A stretch of 64,000 bases of DNA, from the NCBI RefSeq assembly GCF_025847205.1, contig NZ_JAOYTH010000005.1:1-64000 (forward strand), in the 5' to 3' direction. Shown here piece after piece: positions 27,852 through 38,000 of the stretch. The notes beneath the pieces are model-generated. The model ran no database searches. It was not told the DNA's origin and saw only the letters and a program-made list of their open reading frames with translations. The stretch comes from Pararhizobium sp. YC-54. GTDB lineage: Bacteria; Pseudomonadota; Alphaproteobacteria; Rhizobiales; Rhizobiaceae. The translations under genes were made by a program, and so were the position numbers. Numbering within the stretch: position 1 is the first letter of the stretch; every line of letters begins with the position of its first letter.

Positions 27852-28085
27852 GCAGCAGTTCGATCAGATAGTTTGTGGAATACTGGCGCCGAGCGCGCGG
27901 CACAGCCGCGAACGAAGACGGCCGGCGGGCGCGTAGTCGGGTCATAGGCGATGTCCGCGTTTAGAAATCGGACGATGTAGTTTTGAGGAGCGAGATGTGG
28001 GCGCGCATAGCCGCCTGACCGCAATCTTTGGAATTGAGAAAGTTTGGTTGACACGTGCAGGCCCACTGTGCGGGGCTGCACGCGC

Positions 28086-28718
28086 TCAGATTTCAGTGTG
28101 CTCAGCTAGTTCCAGCGCATCCTCAATGTCTACGCCAAGGTACTTGACCGTATTTTCTATCTTGGTGTGGCCCAACAGGATTTGGATCGCGCGAAGATTG
28201 CCTGTCGCCTTGTAGATCATTGCGGCCTTCGTGCGCCGAAGCGAGTGTGTACCATAGTCTTCGCTTCGTAGGCCAATTGCGGTCACCCATTCATCGACCA
28301 ATCGGGCATACTGGCGAGTACTCAGATGATCGGTGCGGTCGACCCGACTGGGAAAAGCGTAATCGTCGATCGTTCCACCTCGCCGTTCAAGCCATGCAAG
28401 CAAACTTGCCCTCACCTCCGCCGTGATTTCGAACTGAACCGGACGGCCGGTCTTTTGCTGGACGACCATGGCTCGAGTTCGAATTTGCATTCCCGTCACG
28501 AGACTCCCGATTTTCATTTTCACGAGATCGCAACCACGCAGCTTGCTGTCGATTGCGAGATCAAACAACGCACGATCTCTCATGCGTCCCTCCCTATCAA
28601 GGAAGAAGCGGATCGCCCAAATCTGGCGCTGTTTCAGCGGCTTCTTGACACCGACCGTTCGGCCGGCGTTCCACGCCGGACGGCCGAGTGCGGCAGGATC
28701 ATATTGTGCAATACCCAT
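28086..28718 (-). CDS. Short solitary tyrosine recombinase
   Basis: 210 residues from the ATG at 28718, preceded by GAAGGAG; the open frame extends upstream but without a better start. Catalytic residues are complete: Arg61 (SKLRGCDL), Lys89, His158 and Arg161 (THSLRRTK), His184 (LLGHTK) and Tyr193 (VKYLG). It lacks the usual N-terminal arm- and core-binding domain, as in a group of short integrases common in Rhizobiales. No xis gene or attachment site is evident. Its neighbour on the left is GNAT, with repeat copy C about 950 bp away. Confidence 0.9.
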   Translation of the reverse strand: MGIAQYDPAALGRPAWNAGRTVGVKKPLKQRQIWAIRFFLDREGRMRDRALFDLAIDSKLRGCDLVKMKIGSLVTGMQIRTRAMVVQQKTGRPVQFEITAEVRASLLAWLERRGGTIDDYAFPSRVDRTDHLSTRQYARLVDEWVTAIGLRSEDYGTHSLRRTKAAMIYKATGNLRAIQILLGHTKIENTVKYLGVDIEDALELAEHTEI

Positions 28719-28906
28719 TTCAGTTCTCCTTCGGCCAACATTGGCCACAGGAAGAACGCATGAGAGCAGTTGGGGGGCCGGGAGCGGACCGTCGACTATG
28801 CGTTTCGATTTCACGGAGAGCGGCCACTCCGCGGCCTGTCCCCCTTGGGAATGCCAATCTCCAACAACAATTTCCCTTGCCCATTTGTGGCATTTGGCAC
28901 GGGGCG

Positions 28907-29803
28907 TCAGCCGCGCGATATGGACCGCCCAGCGAGGAGCGGAGCGTACGCGGCGAGTCGGTGGGATATGAACTCTGTGAAAAGCCGCACGCGCTTCGTC
29001 TTGCGTGTCTCCCCCTGCGTGAGAAGCCAGATCGTCGCAGGGGATTTCAGATCGATGCCCGGAACTCTCCCCAGCAGGTGATCGGCATCTCCGACGAAAC
29101 AGGGCAATTTGGTCATGCCGATCCCTTGCCTTGCCGCAGCGATCTGCGCGTCGGCGTCCGGCGTCCTGAACGGAACCCCTGTGGCGCGAAACTCCCCTTG
29201 GTCGACCCAGTCCGGAACAGCCTGACCGCCGATGACGATGGGCCGGATTGGAACCGGCGCACCTGCACGCCACGCGGCCAGTCTATCGCGAGACATATAA
29301 ACACCCGCGTGCAGATCCGGACCTTTCAGGCCATGAAGATTGAGCGGCAGGGTCTTGCGATCGGAGACCATCCGGATCGCCACATCCGCCTCCCGGTTGG
29401 TCAGATTCACGACCTCGCCGGTCGATACGATCTCCATCTCGATGTCCGGATGCAGACGCGCAAAATCGGCGATATCCGGCATGAGCAGGTGTGTCGCAAG
29501 GAACGGGGGCAGCGTCACCCGCAGAAGCCCGCGTACGCTCTGATCGCGCCCGAAGACGCGCGTCTCTAGTTGGTGCGACGAGGCTTCCATCTGGTTCGCG
29601 AACTCGAGGACCTCCTCGCCCGCGGCCGTCAGGCGGTAGCCCGAAGGCAGCTTTTCGAACATCTGCGCCCCGAGGTGCTCCTCGAGCTGAGCAATGCGTC
29701 GCAGCACGGTCGCGTGGTTGACTCCTAGGCTCTTGGCGGCAGCCCGCACTGAGCCGCCACGTGCGGCGGCAAGAAAGTAGCGAACGTCATCCCAGTCGAT
29801 CAT
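28907..29803 (-). CDS. LysR family transcriptional regulator
   Basis: 298 residues. Residues 1-60 form the LysR winged helix (WDDVRYFLAAARGGSVRAAAKSLGVNHATVLRRIAQLEEHLGAQMFEK), followed by a periplasmic-binding-like effector domain. It is divergent from two tandem SDR genes with a 226-bp intergenic region that carries a palindrome. LysR proteins usually activate the divergent operon in response to a small ligand, so the SDR-methyltransferase run is the expected target. Confidence 0.9.
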   Translation of the reverse strand: MIDWDDVRYFLAAARGGSVRAAAKSLGVNHATVLRRIAQLEEHLGAQMFEKLPSGYRLTAAGEEVLEFANQMEASSHQLETRVFGRDQSVRGLLRVTLPPFLATHLLMPDIADFARLHPDIEMEIVSTGEVVNLTNREADVAIRMVSDRKTLPLNLHGLKGPDLHAGVYMSRDRLAAWRAGAPVPIRPIVIGGQAVPDWVDQGEFRATGVPFRTPDADAQIAAARQGIGMTKLPCFVGDADHLLGRVPGIDLKSPATIWLLTQGETRKTKRVRLFTEFISHRLAAYAPLLAGRSISRG

Positions 29804-29886
29804 GGTCCATTCCCGCGCCGCATGGGGCGGCTTCCGAAGACCATTCTACCCTACTGGGCCGGATTGCGCATGATCGTCGCTGCGTT

Positions 29887-29905
29887 CGATCACTTAAGTG
29901 GATCG
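29887..29905. promoter_or_regulatory. Palindrome in the LysR/SDR intergenic region
   Basis: CACTTAAGTG at 29891-29900 is a perfect 10-bp palindrome flanked by CGAT and GATCG. It lies about 88 bases before the LysR start and 130 before the SDR start, a suitable position for a LysR or other dimeric regulator. Confidence 0.4.
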
Positions 29906-30029
29906 TTTTCGCACCACGGATGCGCGCGATTGCGCACTCACCGCCTGGCGCCGGCGACCCCATATCGAGGCTGTCGGAGGATGTCTCCGCAAAGCGATGA
30001 CCCGAGACGCGACACAAGGAATGAATGAC

Positions 30030-30764
30030 ATGAGCAGATTGAATGGAAAAACCGCCGTGATCACGGGCGGCGCCACCGGTATCGGCCTCGCCGCTGCAAG
30101 GCGCTTCATCGAGGAGGGTGCCTTCGTCTTCATCTACGGCCGTCGGCAGCAAGCACTCGATGCGGCTGTGGCCGAGCTTGGACCCAACGCCCGCACGGTG
30201 AAGGGCTCGGTCTCGGATGAGGCCGATCTGGATCGGCTCTACGCGGCGGTGAAAGCCGAGCGAGGAAGCCTCGATATCGTCTTCGCCAATGCTGGGGCCG
30301 GAAGTCCACTTCCTCTCGGCCAGATCACCGCCAAGCACATCGACGACACTTTCGACACCAACGTGAAGGGCACGATCTTCACGGTCCAGAAGGCGCTACC
30401 ACTGATGGGCCCGGGCGGTTCGATCATCCTGACGGGATCGAGCGCCGGGACCACCGGCGCCCCGGCATTCACTGCCTACAGCGCCAGCAAGGCAGCCGTG
30501 CGCAATCTCGCACGGACCTGGGCGGAGGATCTGAAAGGTACAGGTATCCGAGTCAACGTGCTGTCGCCCGGCGCGACGGCGACCGAACTCGCGAAGGAAG
30601 CGCTCGGAGAGGAGGGCCAGAAGGCCTACGGCGCGATGACCCCGCTTGAGCGCATGGCCGATCCGGCGGAGATCGCGGCTGCGGCCGCCTTCCTCGCGTC
30701 CGACGACAGCAGCTTCATGACCGCCAGCGAAGTCGCCGTCGACGGCGGGCTGGCTCAACTCTGA
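30030..30764 (+). CDS. Short-chain dehydrogenase/reductase (first of a tandem pair)
   Basis: 244 residues from the ATG at 30030, nine bases after AAGGA; a closer ATG at 30021 directly abuts that site. Motifs are TGGATGIG (near residue 13), FANAGAG instead of the usual NNAG (near 88), and YSASKAA (near 152). The C-terminus ends in VDGGLAQL as in many classical SDRs. It is first in a five-gene run and 50 bp before a close paralogue. Confidence 0.9.
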   Translation: MSRLNGKTAVITGGATGIGLAAARRFIEEGAFVFIYGRRQQALDAAVAELGPNARTVKGSVSDEADLDRLYAAVKAERGSLDIVFANAGAGSPLPLGQITAKHIDDTFDTNVKGTIFTVQKALPLMGPGGSIILTGSSAGTTGAPAFTAYSASKAAVRNLARTWAEDLKGTGIRVNVLSPGATATELAKEALGEEGQKAYGAMTPLERMADPAEIAAAAAFLASDDSSFMTASEVAVDGGLAQL

Positions 30765-30814
30765 CCCCGGCGCGGTTCCGTAGCTAACTCACACACAACG
30801 TAGGACAAAAGATT

Positions 30815-31567
30815 ATGAAAGCACTCGAAGGTAAAATCGCAGTCATCACGGGCGGAAGCAGCGGGATCGGCTTGGCCACAGCCAAGCGTTTCGTGGAAGA
30901 AGGAGCGCAGGTCGTGATCATTGGGCGACGCGAAAAAGCCTTACAAGAGGCCGCGGCGCTTATCGGGAAAAACGTGACAACAGTCGTGGGCGACGTCTCG
31001 CGCTTGGAAGATCTGGACCGGCTCTACGCTACCGTGAATGAGAAACATGGTCACATCGACATTCTCTTTGCAAACGCGGGCGCAGGTACAGTCGCGCCGC
31101 TCGCGGCAGCGACTGAGGCCCATTTTGACCAGACCTTCGATGTGAACGTGAAGGGCCTGTTCTTTACGGTGCAGAAGGCCCTTCCCATCTTCAAAGACGG
31201 CGGATCGATCATTCTGAACTCATCGGTCTCGAATGTGATGGGGCTGCCAGCGTTCAGCGCCTACGCAGCAAGCAAGGCGGCTGTTCGCAGCTTCTCGCGG
31301 TCTTGGACCCAGGAGCTGAAGGACCGCAATATCCGCGTCAACACGATGAGCCCCGGCGCGATCGAGACCCCCGCCTTGGCGACAACGACCGGCCTCACCG
31401 CTGAACAAGCCGAGGAGGCGGTCGCCCAGTTTGCGTCACAGATCCCGATGGGTCGCAGGGGCAGGCCAGCGGAAATCGCGTCTGCCCTCACCTTCCTCGC
31501 TTCTGATGAAAGCTCCTACATCACAGGCATAGATCTCGCCGTCGATGGTGGTTGGGCGCAGGTATGA
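30815..31567 (+). CDS. Short-chain dehydrogenase/reductase (second of a tandem pair)
   Basis: 250 residues with TGGSSGIG, FANAGAG, YAASKAA and a C-terminal VDGGWAQV. Its residues match the first SDR at most diagnostic positions, including the unusual FANAGAG, so the two arose by tandem duplication. They may act on related carbonyl compounds or form a heteromer. The gene is 30 bp upstream of the dinucleotide-binding protein gene. Confidence 0.9.
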   Translation: MKALEGKIAVITGGSSGIGLATAKRFVEEGAQVVIIGRREKALQEAAALIGKNVTTVVGDVSRLEDLDRLYATVNEKHGHIDILFANAGAGTVAPLAAATEAHFDQTFDVNVKGLFFTVQKALPIFKDGGSIILNSSVSNVMGLPAFSAYAASKAAVRSFSRSWTQELKDRNIRVNTMSPGAIETPALATTTGLTAEQAEEAVAQFASQIPMGRRGRPAEIASALTFLASDESSYITGIDLAVDGGWAQV

Positions 31568-31597
31568 CCCGGCATTCACACAGGACTGGAGAAGATT

Positions 31598-32197
31598 ATG
31601 AGCTACTCAATTATCGGCTTCGGCAACGTCGGTCACGCTTTGGCTAAAGCCTTCGCCCGCAACGGCATCGAAGTGACCGTTGCAACCACGCGCGACCCGG
31701 AAAGCTTTGCTCCTGATGCGGTCGCGATCGGGGCCAAGGTCACTGCCAAAACACTAGCGGAAGCCGTCAAAGCGGACATCATCTTCCTGGCTGTCCGTTT
31801 CGAGGCACACGCCGATGTCGCAAAGGCGCTGCCCACCTGGCAAGGGAAAACCATCATCGATGTGACCAATGCCTACGGCGTGCCCCCCGAGGACCTGGGA
31901 GGACAGCCGTCTTCCAAATTCGTCGCGCAAACCTTCCGTGGTGCAAGGCTGGTCAAGGGGTTCAACCACTTGGGCGCTGCCGTTCTTGCCCAAGATCCGG
32001 CCGTGCATGGTGGCAGGAGAGCCGTGTTCCTGGCGAGCGACGATGATAACGCAGCAGCGGAGATTGCTGCACTTGCGGAAAGTCTCGGTTTCGCACCAAT
32101 CAAACTTGGCGGGCTGTCGGAAGGCGGGCTGCTGGTCCAGGCGCGCGGAAAGAGCTGGGGTCATCTGATTTTCAAGGACCTAGTTCAGTTCGACTAA
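31598..32197 (+). CDS. NADP-binding, F420:NADP oxidoreductase-like protein
   Basis: 199 residues with an N-terminal Rossmann motif IIGFGNVGHALAKAFARNG, then IIFLAVRFEAH, IIDVTNAYG and VKGFNHLGA, as in the NADPH-dependent F420 reductase family. In rhizobia, which lack F420, such proteins probably use another partner. It is the third gene in the LysR-linked run and begins 30 bp after the SDR. Confidence 0.85.
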   Translation: MSYSIIGFGNVGHALAKAFARNGIEVTVATTRDPESFAPDAVAIGAKVTAKTLAEAVKADIIFLAVRFEAHADVAKALPTWQGKTIIDVTNAYGVPPEDLGGQPSSKFVAQTFRGARLVKGFNHLGAAVLAQDPAVHGGRRAVFLASDDDNAAAEIAALAESLGFAPIKLGGLSEGGLLVQARGKSWGHLIFKDLVQFD

Positions 32198-32230
32198 CGG
32201 ACACCACAGCCGAGAAATGGAGACATTCCC

Positions 32231-32644
32231 ATGAGCATTGAGAGGAACATCCAGACCGTGAAGGACTTCTTCACCGCTATCGGCCGCAGCGACAGGGAGG
32301 CTCTGCTGTCGCTGGTCGCTGAAGACATCGAGTGGATCATTCCGGGCCAAGACTGGCCGCTGGCCGGCACCCACTGCGGGCACGCGGGGCTGGCGGCTTT
32401 GCTGGAGACGGCATCCAAGTCGATAGAAACCACCACGGAACCCCAGGAGTTCGTGGCGCAAAAAGACCGGGTACTCGTCGTCGGCGTCGCTACGGGGAAA
32501 ATCAAAGCCACGAACAAGACGTTCGTGGACGACTGGATCTTCGCCATCACGGTTCGGGATGACCGACTGACCAGTATCCGCGAATATGTTGACACCCAAG
32601 CCCTTGCGCGGGCCTCGCAGATGGACGCGCAAGGGCCCACATAG
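32231..32644 (+). CDS. SnoaL/NTF2-like (ketosteroid isomerase-type) protein
   Basis: 137 residues with the NTF2 pattern: VKDFFTAIGRSDREALLSLVAEDIEWIIPG, an AGLAALLE segment and a C-terminal REYVDTQAL. The fold forms a ligand pocket; a catalytic role cannot be inferred. It sits 33 bp after the reductase gene and belongs to the same transcription unit. Confidence 0.85.
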   Translation: MSIERNIQTVKDFFTAIGRSDREALLSLVAEDIEWIIPGQDWPLAGTHCGHAGLAALLETASKSIETTTEPQEFVAQKDRVLVVGVATGKIKATNKTFVDDWIFAITVRDDRLTSIREYVDTQALARASQMDAQGPT

Positions 32645-32722
32645 CGCAGGCCTTCTGCAACCATCGGCTTGCGCCGAAGGTGAATGAGCCGCGTGGAACA
32701 CCCGACCGTAAAGGAGATCCCA

Positions 32723-33355
32723 ATGTACAACCAATCCAAACTATCCGAGTTGATCCGGTTCGCGCGCATTGATGCGGGCGCCACCGTCATCGACGTTTAT
32801 CCAGGCGACGGCGACTGGACGCGCCTGTTCTCCGACATCGTTGGACCCGAAGGTCGAGTCACCAGCTTCGTGCCGGCCGAAGTCGCGCATTTCAAGAACG
32901 ATCCGGTCGGCCTCATGCAAACGCTCGCGCAAGAGCCAGGCAGGGAAAACGTCGAAGCCGTCTCAGCGGACCTCGTGGCAATGCCGGAGATCACGCAGCC
33001 AGCGGATGTCCTGTGGCTGCACCTGTTCTACCACGATCTCCACACCGCGCTGATGCAGGCCAGGGGCGCGACGGCGGCCGACTTCAATCGAGCTGTCTAC
33101 GAGCGGCTGAAGCCCGGTGGGTTCTACGTCATCGTCGATCACGCCGCCGCCGCGGGAACCGGCACAGGTGATGCCCAGTCATTGCATCGCATCGACCCTG
33201 CCACCGTGCGTGAGGAGGTGGAGGCTGCCGGCTTCGCACTGGACGCGGAAAGCACCCTTCTCGCGAATAAGGATGATCAGCACTTAATCAAGGTGTTCGA
33301 TCCCTCGATCAAGGGTAAGATCGATCGCTTTGCATATCGGTTCGTGAAGCCCTGA
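32723..33355 (+). CDS. SAM-dependent methyltransferase-like protein
   Basis: 210 residues from the ATG at 32723 after AAGGAGAT; an ATG at 32684 upstream lacks this. The SAM-binding strand is atypical: VIDVYPGDGDWTRLF where most class I enzymes have D-G-GTG. Later motifs (ADVLWLHLFYHDLH, LKPGGFYVIVDHAA) fit the class I fold of a family often annotated as methyltransferase with export-type relatives. It ends the five-gene run. Confidence 0.82.
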   Translation: MYNQSKLSELIRFARIDAGATVIDVYPGDGDWTRLFSDIVGPEGRVTSFVPAEVAHFKNDPVGLMQTLAQEPGRENVEAVSADLVAMPEITQPADVLWLHLFYHDLHTALMQARGATAADFNRAVYERLKPGGFYVIVDHAAAAGTGTGDAQSLHRIDPATVREEVEAAGFALDAESTLLANKDDQHLIKVFDPSIKGKIDRFAYRFVKP

Positions 33356-33724
33356 CAGAGGCCGGCGCCAACCTCAAGTCGACCTCCGAAGGATGCCAGG
33401 ATACTGCTCAACTGCGCCAGTCTGCAGCACGTCAGCTTTCGGAACTAGCTGGAGAGCCTGCAAACGTCAAGCTTGGGGGCGCAAACATGCCGCCGCGCCG
33501 AATCCACCACGTGTCTGTTTAGGACGCGGCTGGGGACGCCCTCCGGGGCGGGGACTTCCCGAAAAGTCGCGTGATGTCCGCAACGTTAGTTTTCGACGGC
33601 CAATACAGCCGACACGCGTCCGTGCCGGCTTCTAGGATCCGAGACAGGTATTCAGCCGCCCGGCCGGTGTCGTGGTGATTCCATCTTCCCTTCATCTCGA
33701 ATCCTTGCCGTTGGCGGCTGAGGT
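33356..33724. other. Gap with no recognisable gene
   Basis: This gap holds only a short GGCTGGGGAC string near 33529 that recalls the end of the dispersed repeat. The flanking bases do not match the repeat. No coding sequence is convincing. Confidence 0.5.
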
Positions 33725-35008
33725 TCAGTACGCAATCCGCCCATCCTTGATAGTCGCGCCCTCGGAGGAGAGCCCCTCCTTCAGAATCTCCCGCGCTTCC
33801 GGACTGATGACGGCGACTGGAGCCGCCACCGCAAGCCGCGCCGCCGAGCCTGCGAAGTTTGCGGCGGTCACGCCGATGTGGTCGGCCGCGCTTGTCTTTC
33901 CGCCCGCAAGGCTCTGTCCCGCCAGCCGCCGACCGAGCAGCCGGACGATCTCGGGAGTGTCGGAAAAGGCGTTGTGGCCAAGTGAATCGTTCGTCGCGAT
34001 GGCGCTGGTGTCGATGACAGAAACGCCAAGTTCGTCGAGAAGAGGCGCATAGGGTCTGAAATCTGTTCCGCCGAGGCGGTTGACGCCGCCCGAAAGCCAG
34101 CCGGAGACCTCCAGTGCCTTGTCGCGGGTCGATGTCACGATCGCGAAATGCGGCCGCTTCGGCCCCATCTCGGTGAACTGCCGACGGAACACGTCGATGT
34201 CGATGTCCGGCGATGCAAGAATTACGTTCTTGATCTTCGCTGGAATGGATTTTTCGCGCATGGCGACGCCGCGCAGGGCCTCGGCCGCTAGCCAGCCGCC
34301 CATGGAATGGGCGAGGATCGTCACGTCCGAAACGTCGGGACTGTTCACAGCCTGCAGGATCAGATCCTCCAAAGCGCGGCGCGAATAGTTGGCGCTCTCC
34401 TTGTCGTAGAGGTAGTCAAAGGCACGTCCCCTCGACGGCCATGTGAAGAGGATCGGTGTGGCATCGGTTCCCGAGTCATGGACGATCTGCGCGAAGCGGA
34501 AGACAGCGTCGGCGTAGGTGTTGTTGAAGCCATGCACGAAAATCACGACCTGATGCTTCGTGTTTCGGTTCTTTCGGTACCAGTCGAAAGCCTGTTTCTC
34601 AGACTGGACCTTGGCGACCTGTGTGACCGCAAACTCCTTTTGCGGGTTGGGCGGCATGCGAGACGGCCACTGGACTTCTCCGATCTTGCGGTTGCGATCG
34701 GGCGGAATGGATACGTCGACACTGTTAAGCGAGATCGCGGTTCCGCGGTCGCCCGAATAGAGCTTGCCGGGATCCTCTGAGGGTTTTCGCGTCGTGGCAG
34801 CGAGCATGGTGACCCGGCTCGTATCCTTCGGGGCCACGGCGAGAGGCTCGAGGACATTTTGCACCCGGCTAGCGCAGCCCGATGTAACCATAGACAGGGC
34901 CAAAAGAACCGGAACAGCTCGGCCCATGCGGCCAGCAATCGCCTTGGCGAGGCCCTGGCCGATGAGACCCTGGGCAATTCGCCCAGGGAAGGAGTGGAAT
35001 GTGGTCAT
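33725..35008 (-). CDS. Lipoprotein alpha/beta hydrolase (DUF900 type)
   Basis: 427 residues from the ATG at 35008, one base after the permease stop codon, so coupled to it. The N-terminus has a hydrophobic segment and a lipobox-like MVTSGC, so the mature protein is likely membrane-anchored. VIFVHGFNN, ILAHSMGG (nucleophile Ser) and a C-terminal HNAFSD with His are typical of DUF900 esterases. It is the last gene of the second RND operon, an uncommon partner for an efflux pump. Confidence 0.85.
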   Translation of the reverse strand: MTTFHSFPGRIAQGLIGQGLAKAIAGRMGRAVPVLLALSMVTSGCASRVQNVLEPLAVAPKDTSRVTMLAATTRKPSEDPGKLYSGDRGTAISLNSVDVSIPPDRNRKIGEVQWPSRMPPNPQKEFAVTQVAKVQSEKQAFDWYRKNRNTKHQVVIFVHGFNNTYADAVFRFAQIVHDSGTDATPILFTWPSRGRAFDYLYDKESANYSRRALEDLILQAVNSPDVSDVTILAHSMGGWLAAEALRGVAMREKSIPAKIKNVILASPDIDIDVFRRQFTEMGPKRPHFAIVTSTRDKALEVSGWLSGGVNRLGGTDFRPYAPLLDELGVSVIDTSAIATNDSLGHNAFSDTPEIVRLLGRRLAGQSLAGGKTSAADHIGVTAANFAGSAARLAVAAPVAVISPEAREILKEGLSSEGATIKDGRIAY

Positions 35009-35009
35009 C

Positions 35010-38000
35010 TCAGTTCTGCTCGACTTCACGAGGAATCCGGAACCAGGCGACGTAGAGCGCCGGCAGGAAGAGAAGGGTGAGCGCCGTACCGACGACGATC
35101 CCGCCCATCATCGCGTAGGCCATCGGACCCCAGAAGATTTCGTGCGAGATCGGGATCAGGGCGAGCGTCGCGGCCGCTGCGGTGAGCAGGATCGGCCGCA
35201 TGCGGTGCTCGGTCGCCTCCACCACCGCCTTCCATGCGGACATCCCCTCAGCGCGCAGCTCCTCGATCTGGACGATCAGGATCACGGAGTTGCGGATGAG
35301 GATTCCGACCAGCGCAAGCACACCCAGGAGTGCCACGAAGCCGAGCGGCGAATTGCTGGCAAGCAGCGCCACGACGACGCCGATGAGGGCGAGTGGCGCT
35401 ACCGAGAAGACCAGGAACAGCCTGTAGAAGCTCTGAAGCTGGATCATCAGCAGCGTCGCCATGATGACGAACATAGCGGGCGCGACCTTGGCGATCGGTC
35501 CCTGGGATTTGGCACTTTCCTCGACCGCGCCGCCGACCTTCAGCGAATACCCGGCCGGCAGAGCCTTTTCGAAGGCCGCAACCTTATCGGACAGCGCCTT
35601 GACGACGGTCGCCGGCTGCGTCGCATCGCCGATCCCGGCCTTGATCGTGATGGCCGGAACTCTATCGCGCCGCCAGATCGTCGGCTGTTCGAGTTCGTAG
35701 CGGAATTTTGCCACCGATGACAGCGGGACCGATTGACCGCTGCTGCTCTGCAGTTGCAGGTCAAGCAGGGTGTCGATCGAGCCGCGCTCCTTTTCCGCGG
35801 CGCGGCCGATAACGTCGACGAGATAGATGTCGTCCCGGACTTGCGTCACGGCGTTCCCTTGAACGACGGTGTTGAGCGCCGTCGCGATGTCCTGGGAGGA
35901 GACGCCGAGCTGTCTGGCTTTGTCCTGCAGCACGTCAATCTTCACGACACGGGCCGGTTCGTTCCAATCGAAGGCAATGTTCCTGAGGGACGGATAGGTG
36001 CCGACGATCGAACCCAGATTCTGCGCCAGTCCGCGCACCGTCTGCAGGTTTTCGCCTGACACGCGGTACTGGATCGGCTTGCCAACCGGAGGACCGATGT
36101 CCAGAAGCTTCACGTAAGCGTCCGTTCCCGGAAAAGTCTTCTGAAGGTAGGCTTCCATCTGCTGCTTCAGCTTGTCTCTGACATCGAGTCCTTTGGTGAC
36201 AATGACCGTCTGGCCGAAGGAAACGTCAGCGGGCTGTACGTCGAAGGAAAGAACGAAGCGCGGCGCTCCCCTGCCAACGTATGTCGACCAATGCTCAATG
36301 CCGGGGTTGTCAGCCAGCATCTCATGTTCGAACTGGGCCATCTGGCGGCTGGTTTCAGCGATCGAGCTATTCTGCGGCAGATTCCAGTCGATGATCAGTT
36401 CCGGGCGGTCGGAGCTCGGGAAAAACTGCTGTTGCACCATCGACAGGCCGCCGATCGATCCAGCGAAGAGAACGACTGTTGCGATGATCGTCATCCAGCG
36501 CCAACGCAGGCAGAGTTGCAGCAGGTTCGAAAATGCCTTGGCAAAGCGCCCCTTGTGCTCGGCGTGCTTCTTCATCGTCTTTGGTAGAATGATCACGCCG
36601 AGCAGAGGGGTGAACAAGACTGCCACGACCCATGAGACAACGAGCGAAACTCCAATAACGATAAAGAGTGAGAAGGTGAACTCGCCCGCATTGCTCTTGT
36701 TGAAAGCGACGGGGATGAACCCGGCGACCGTGACGAGCGTGCCCGTCAGCATCGGGAAGGCCGTGGACGTGTAGACGTAGGTGGCGGCTTTGGTGAGGCT
36801 GTCGCCTGCTTCGAGCCGTGCGACCATCATCTCGACGGCGATCATGGCATCGTCAACGAGAAGGCCGAGCGCGATGATCAACGCTCCCAGCGAGATGCGC
36901 TGCAGCGAGATGCCGGTGTAGAACATCACCATGAAGGTGATGGCGAGAACGAGCGGGATCGCGATCGCCACCACCAGGCCTGCCCTCATCCCGAGACTGA
37001 TGAAGCTGATCGCGAGTACGATGGCGACCGCTTCGAAGAGAGCTTTTGTGAAGCCACCGACAGCCTCCTCGACGACCTTCGGCTGGTCGGACACCTTTTC
37101 GACGGAGACGCCGACCGGAAGCCCCTCGACGATTTTGGTCATCGTCTTTTCAAGCGCCTCGCCGAAGGCAACTACATTGCCGCCCGTCTTCATACCAATC
37201 GCGATACCGATGGCCGGCTTTCCGTTGAAGCGGAAGAGTGATGACGCCGGGTCGACGTATCCGCGGGTGATGGTGGCAACGTCCGTCAGCGGGAAGAAGC
37301 GGTCGTTCACCCGCAGATTGATACCTCGCAGCGTGTCTTCGGAGATGAACCTCCCTCCGACCCGCAACGCGACGCGCTCCGGTCCTGTTTCGACGAAGCC
37401 GGACTGGGTGACGGCATTCTGCGCCTGTAGCGTGGCGACGATGTCGGCGCGATCAATGCCGAGGGCGGCGATCTTGCGGGTCGAGAATTCAAGGTAGATC
37501 ACCTCGTTCTGCGCCCCGACGATATCGACCTTGCCGACATCGGGGATGTTGAGGATCTGCGTCCGGGCGTTCTCGGCAAAGTCGCGCAGTTCCCGTTTGC
37601 TAAGCCCGTTGTCGCCTGTGAAGGCAAAGATATTGCCGTAGACGTCGCCGAACTGGTCGTCGAAGAACGGCCCGACGACACCTTGCGGGAATTGGTGCTT
37701 GATGTCGTCGACCAGGTTGCGGACGCGCGACCAGGTAGGCTTTACGTCTTGCGCGTTCGTGTCCGGCAGCAGATCGACGAAGACGATGGTTTGGCCCGCA
37801 GTCGTAATGCTTCGGGTATGTTCCAGCCTGTCGAGCTCCTGGAGCTTCTTCTCGATACGATCGGTGACCTGCTGTGTCACTTCCTCGGCCGAAGCGCCGG
37901 GCCATTGGGCCTGAATCACCATCGTCTTGATCGTGAAGGACGGGTCCTCCTCACGGCCAAGCCCGAGATAGGCGAAGGCGCCCGCTACCGCGAACATGAT

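Noticed and set aside
33520..33540. GGCTGGGGAC as a fifth repeat copy
   Set aside because: Only ten bases match and the flanks are different.
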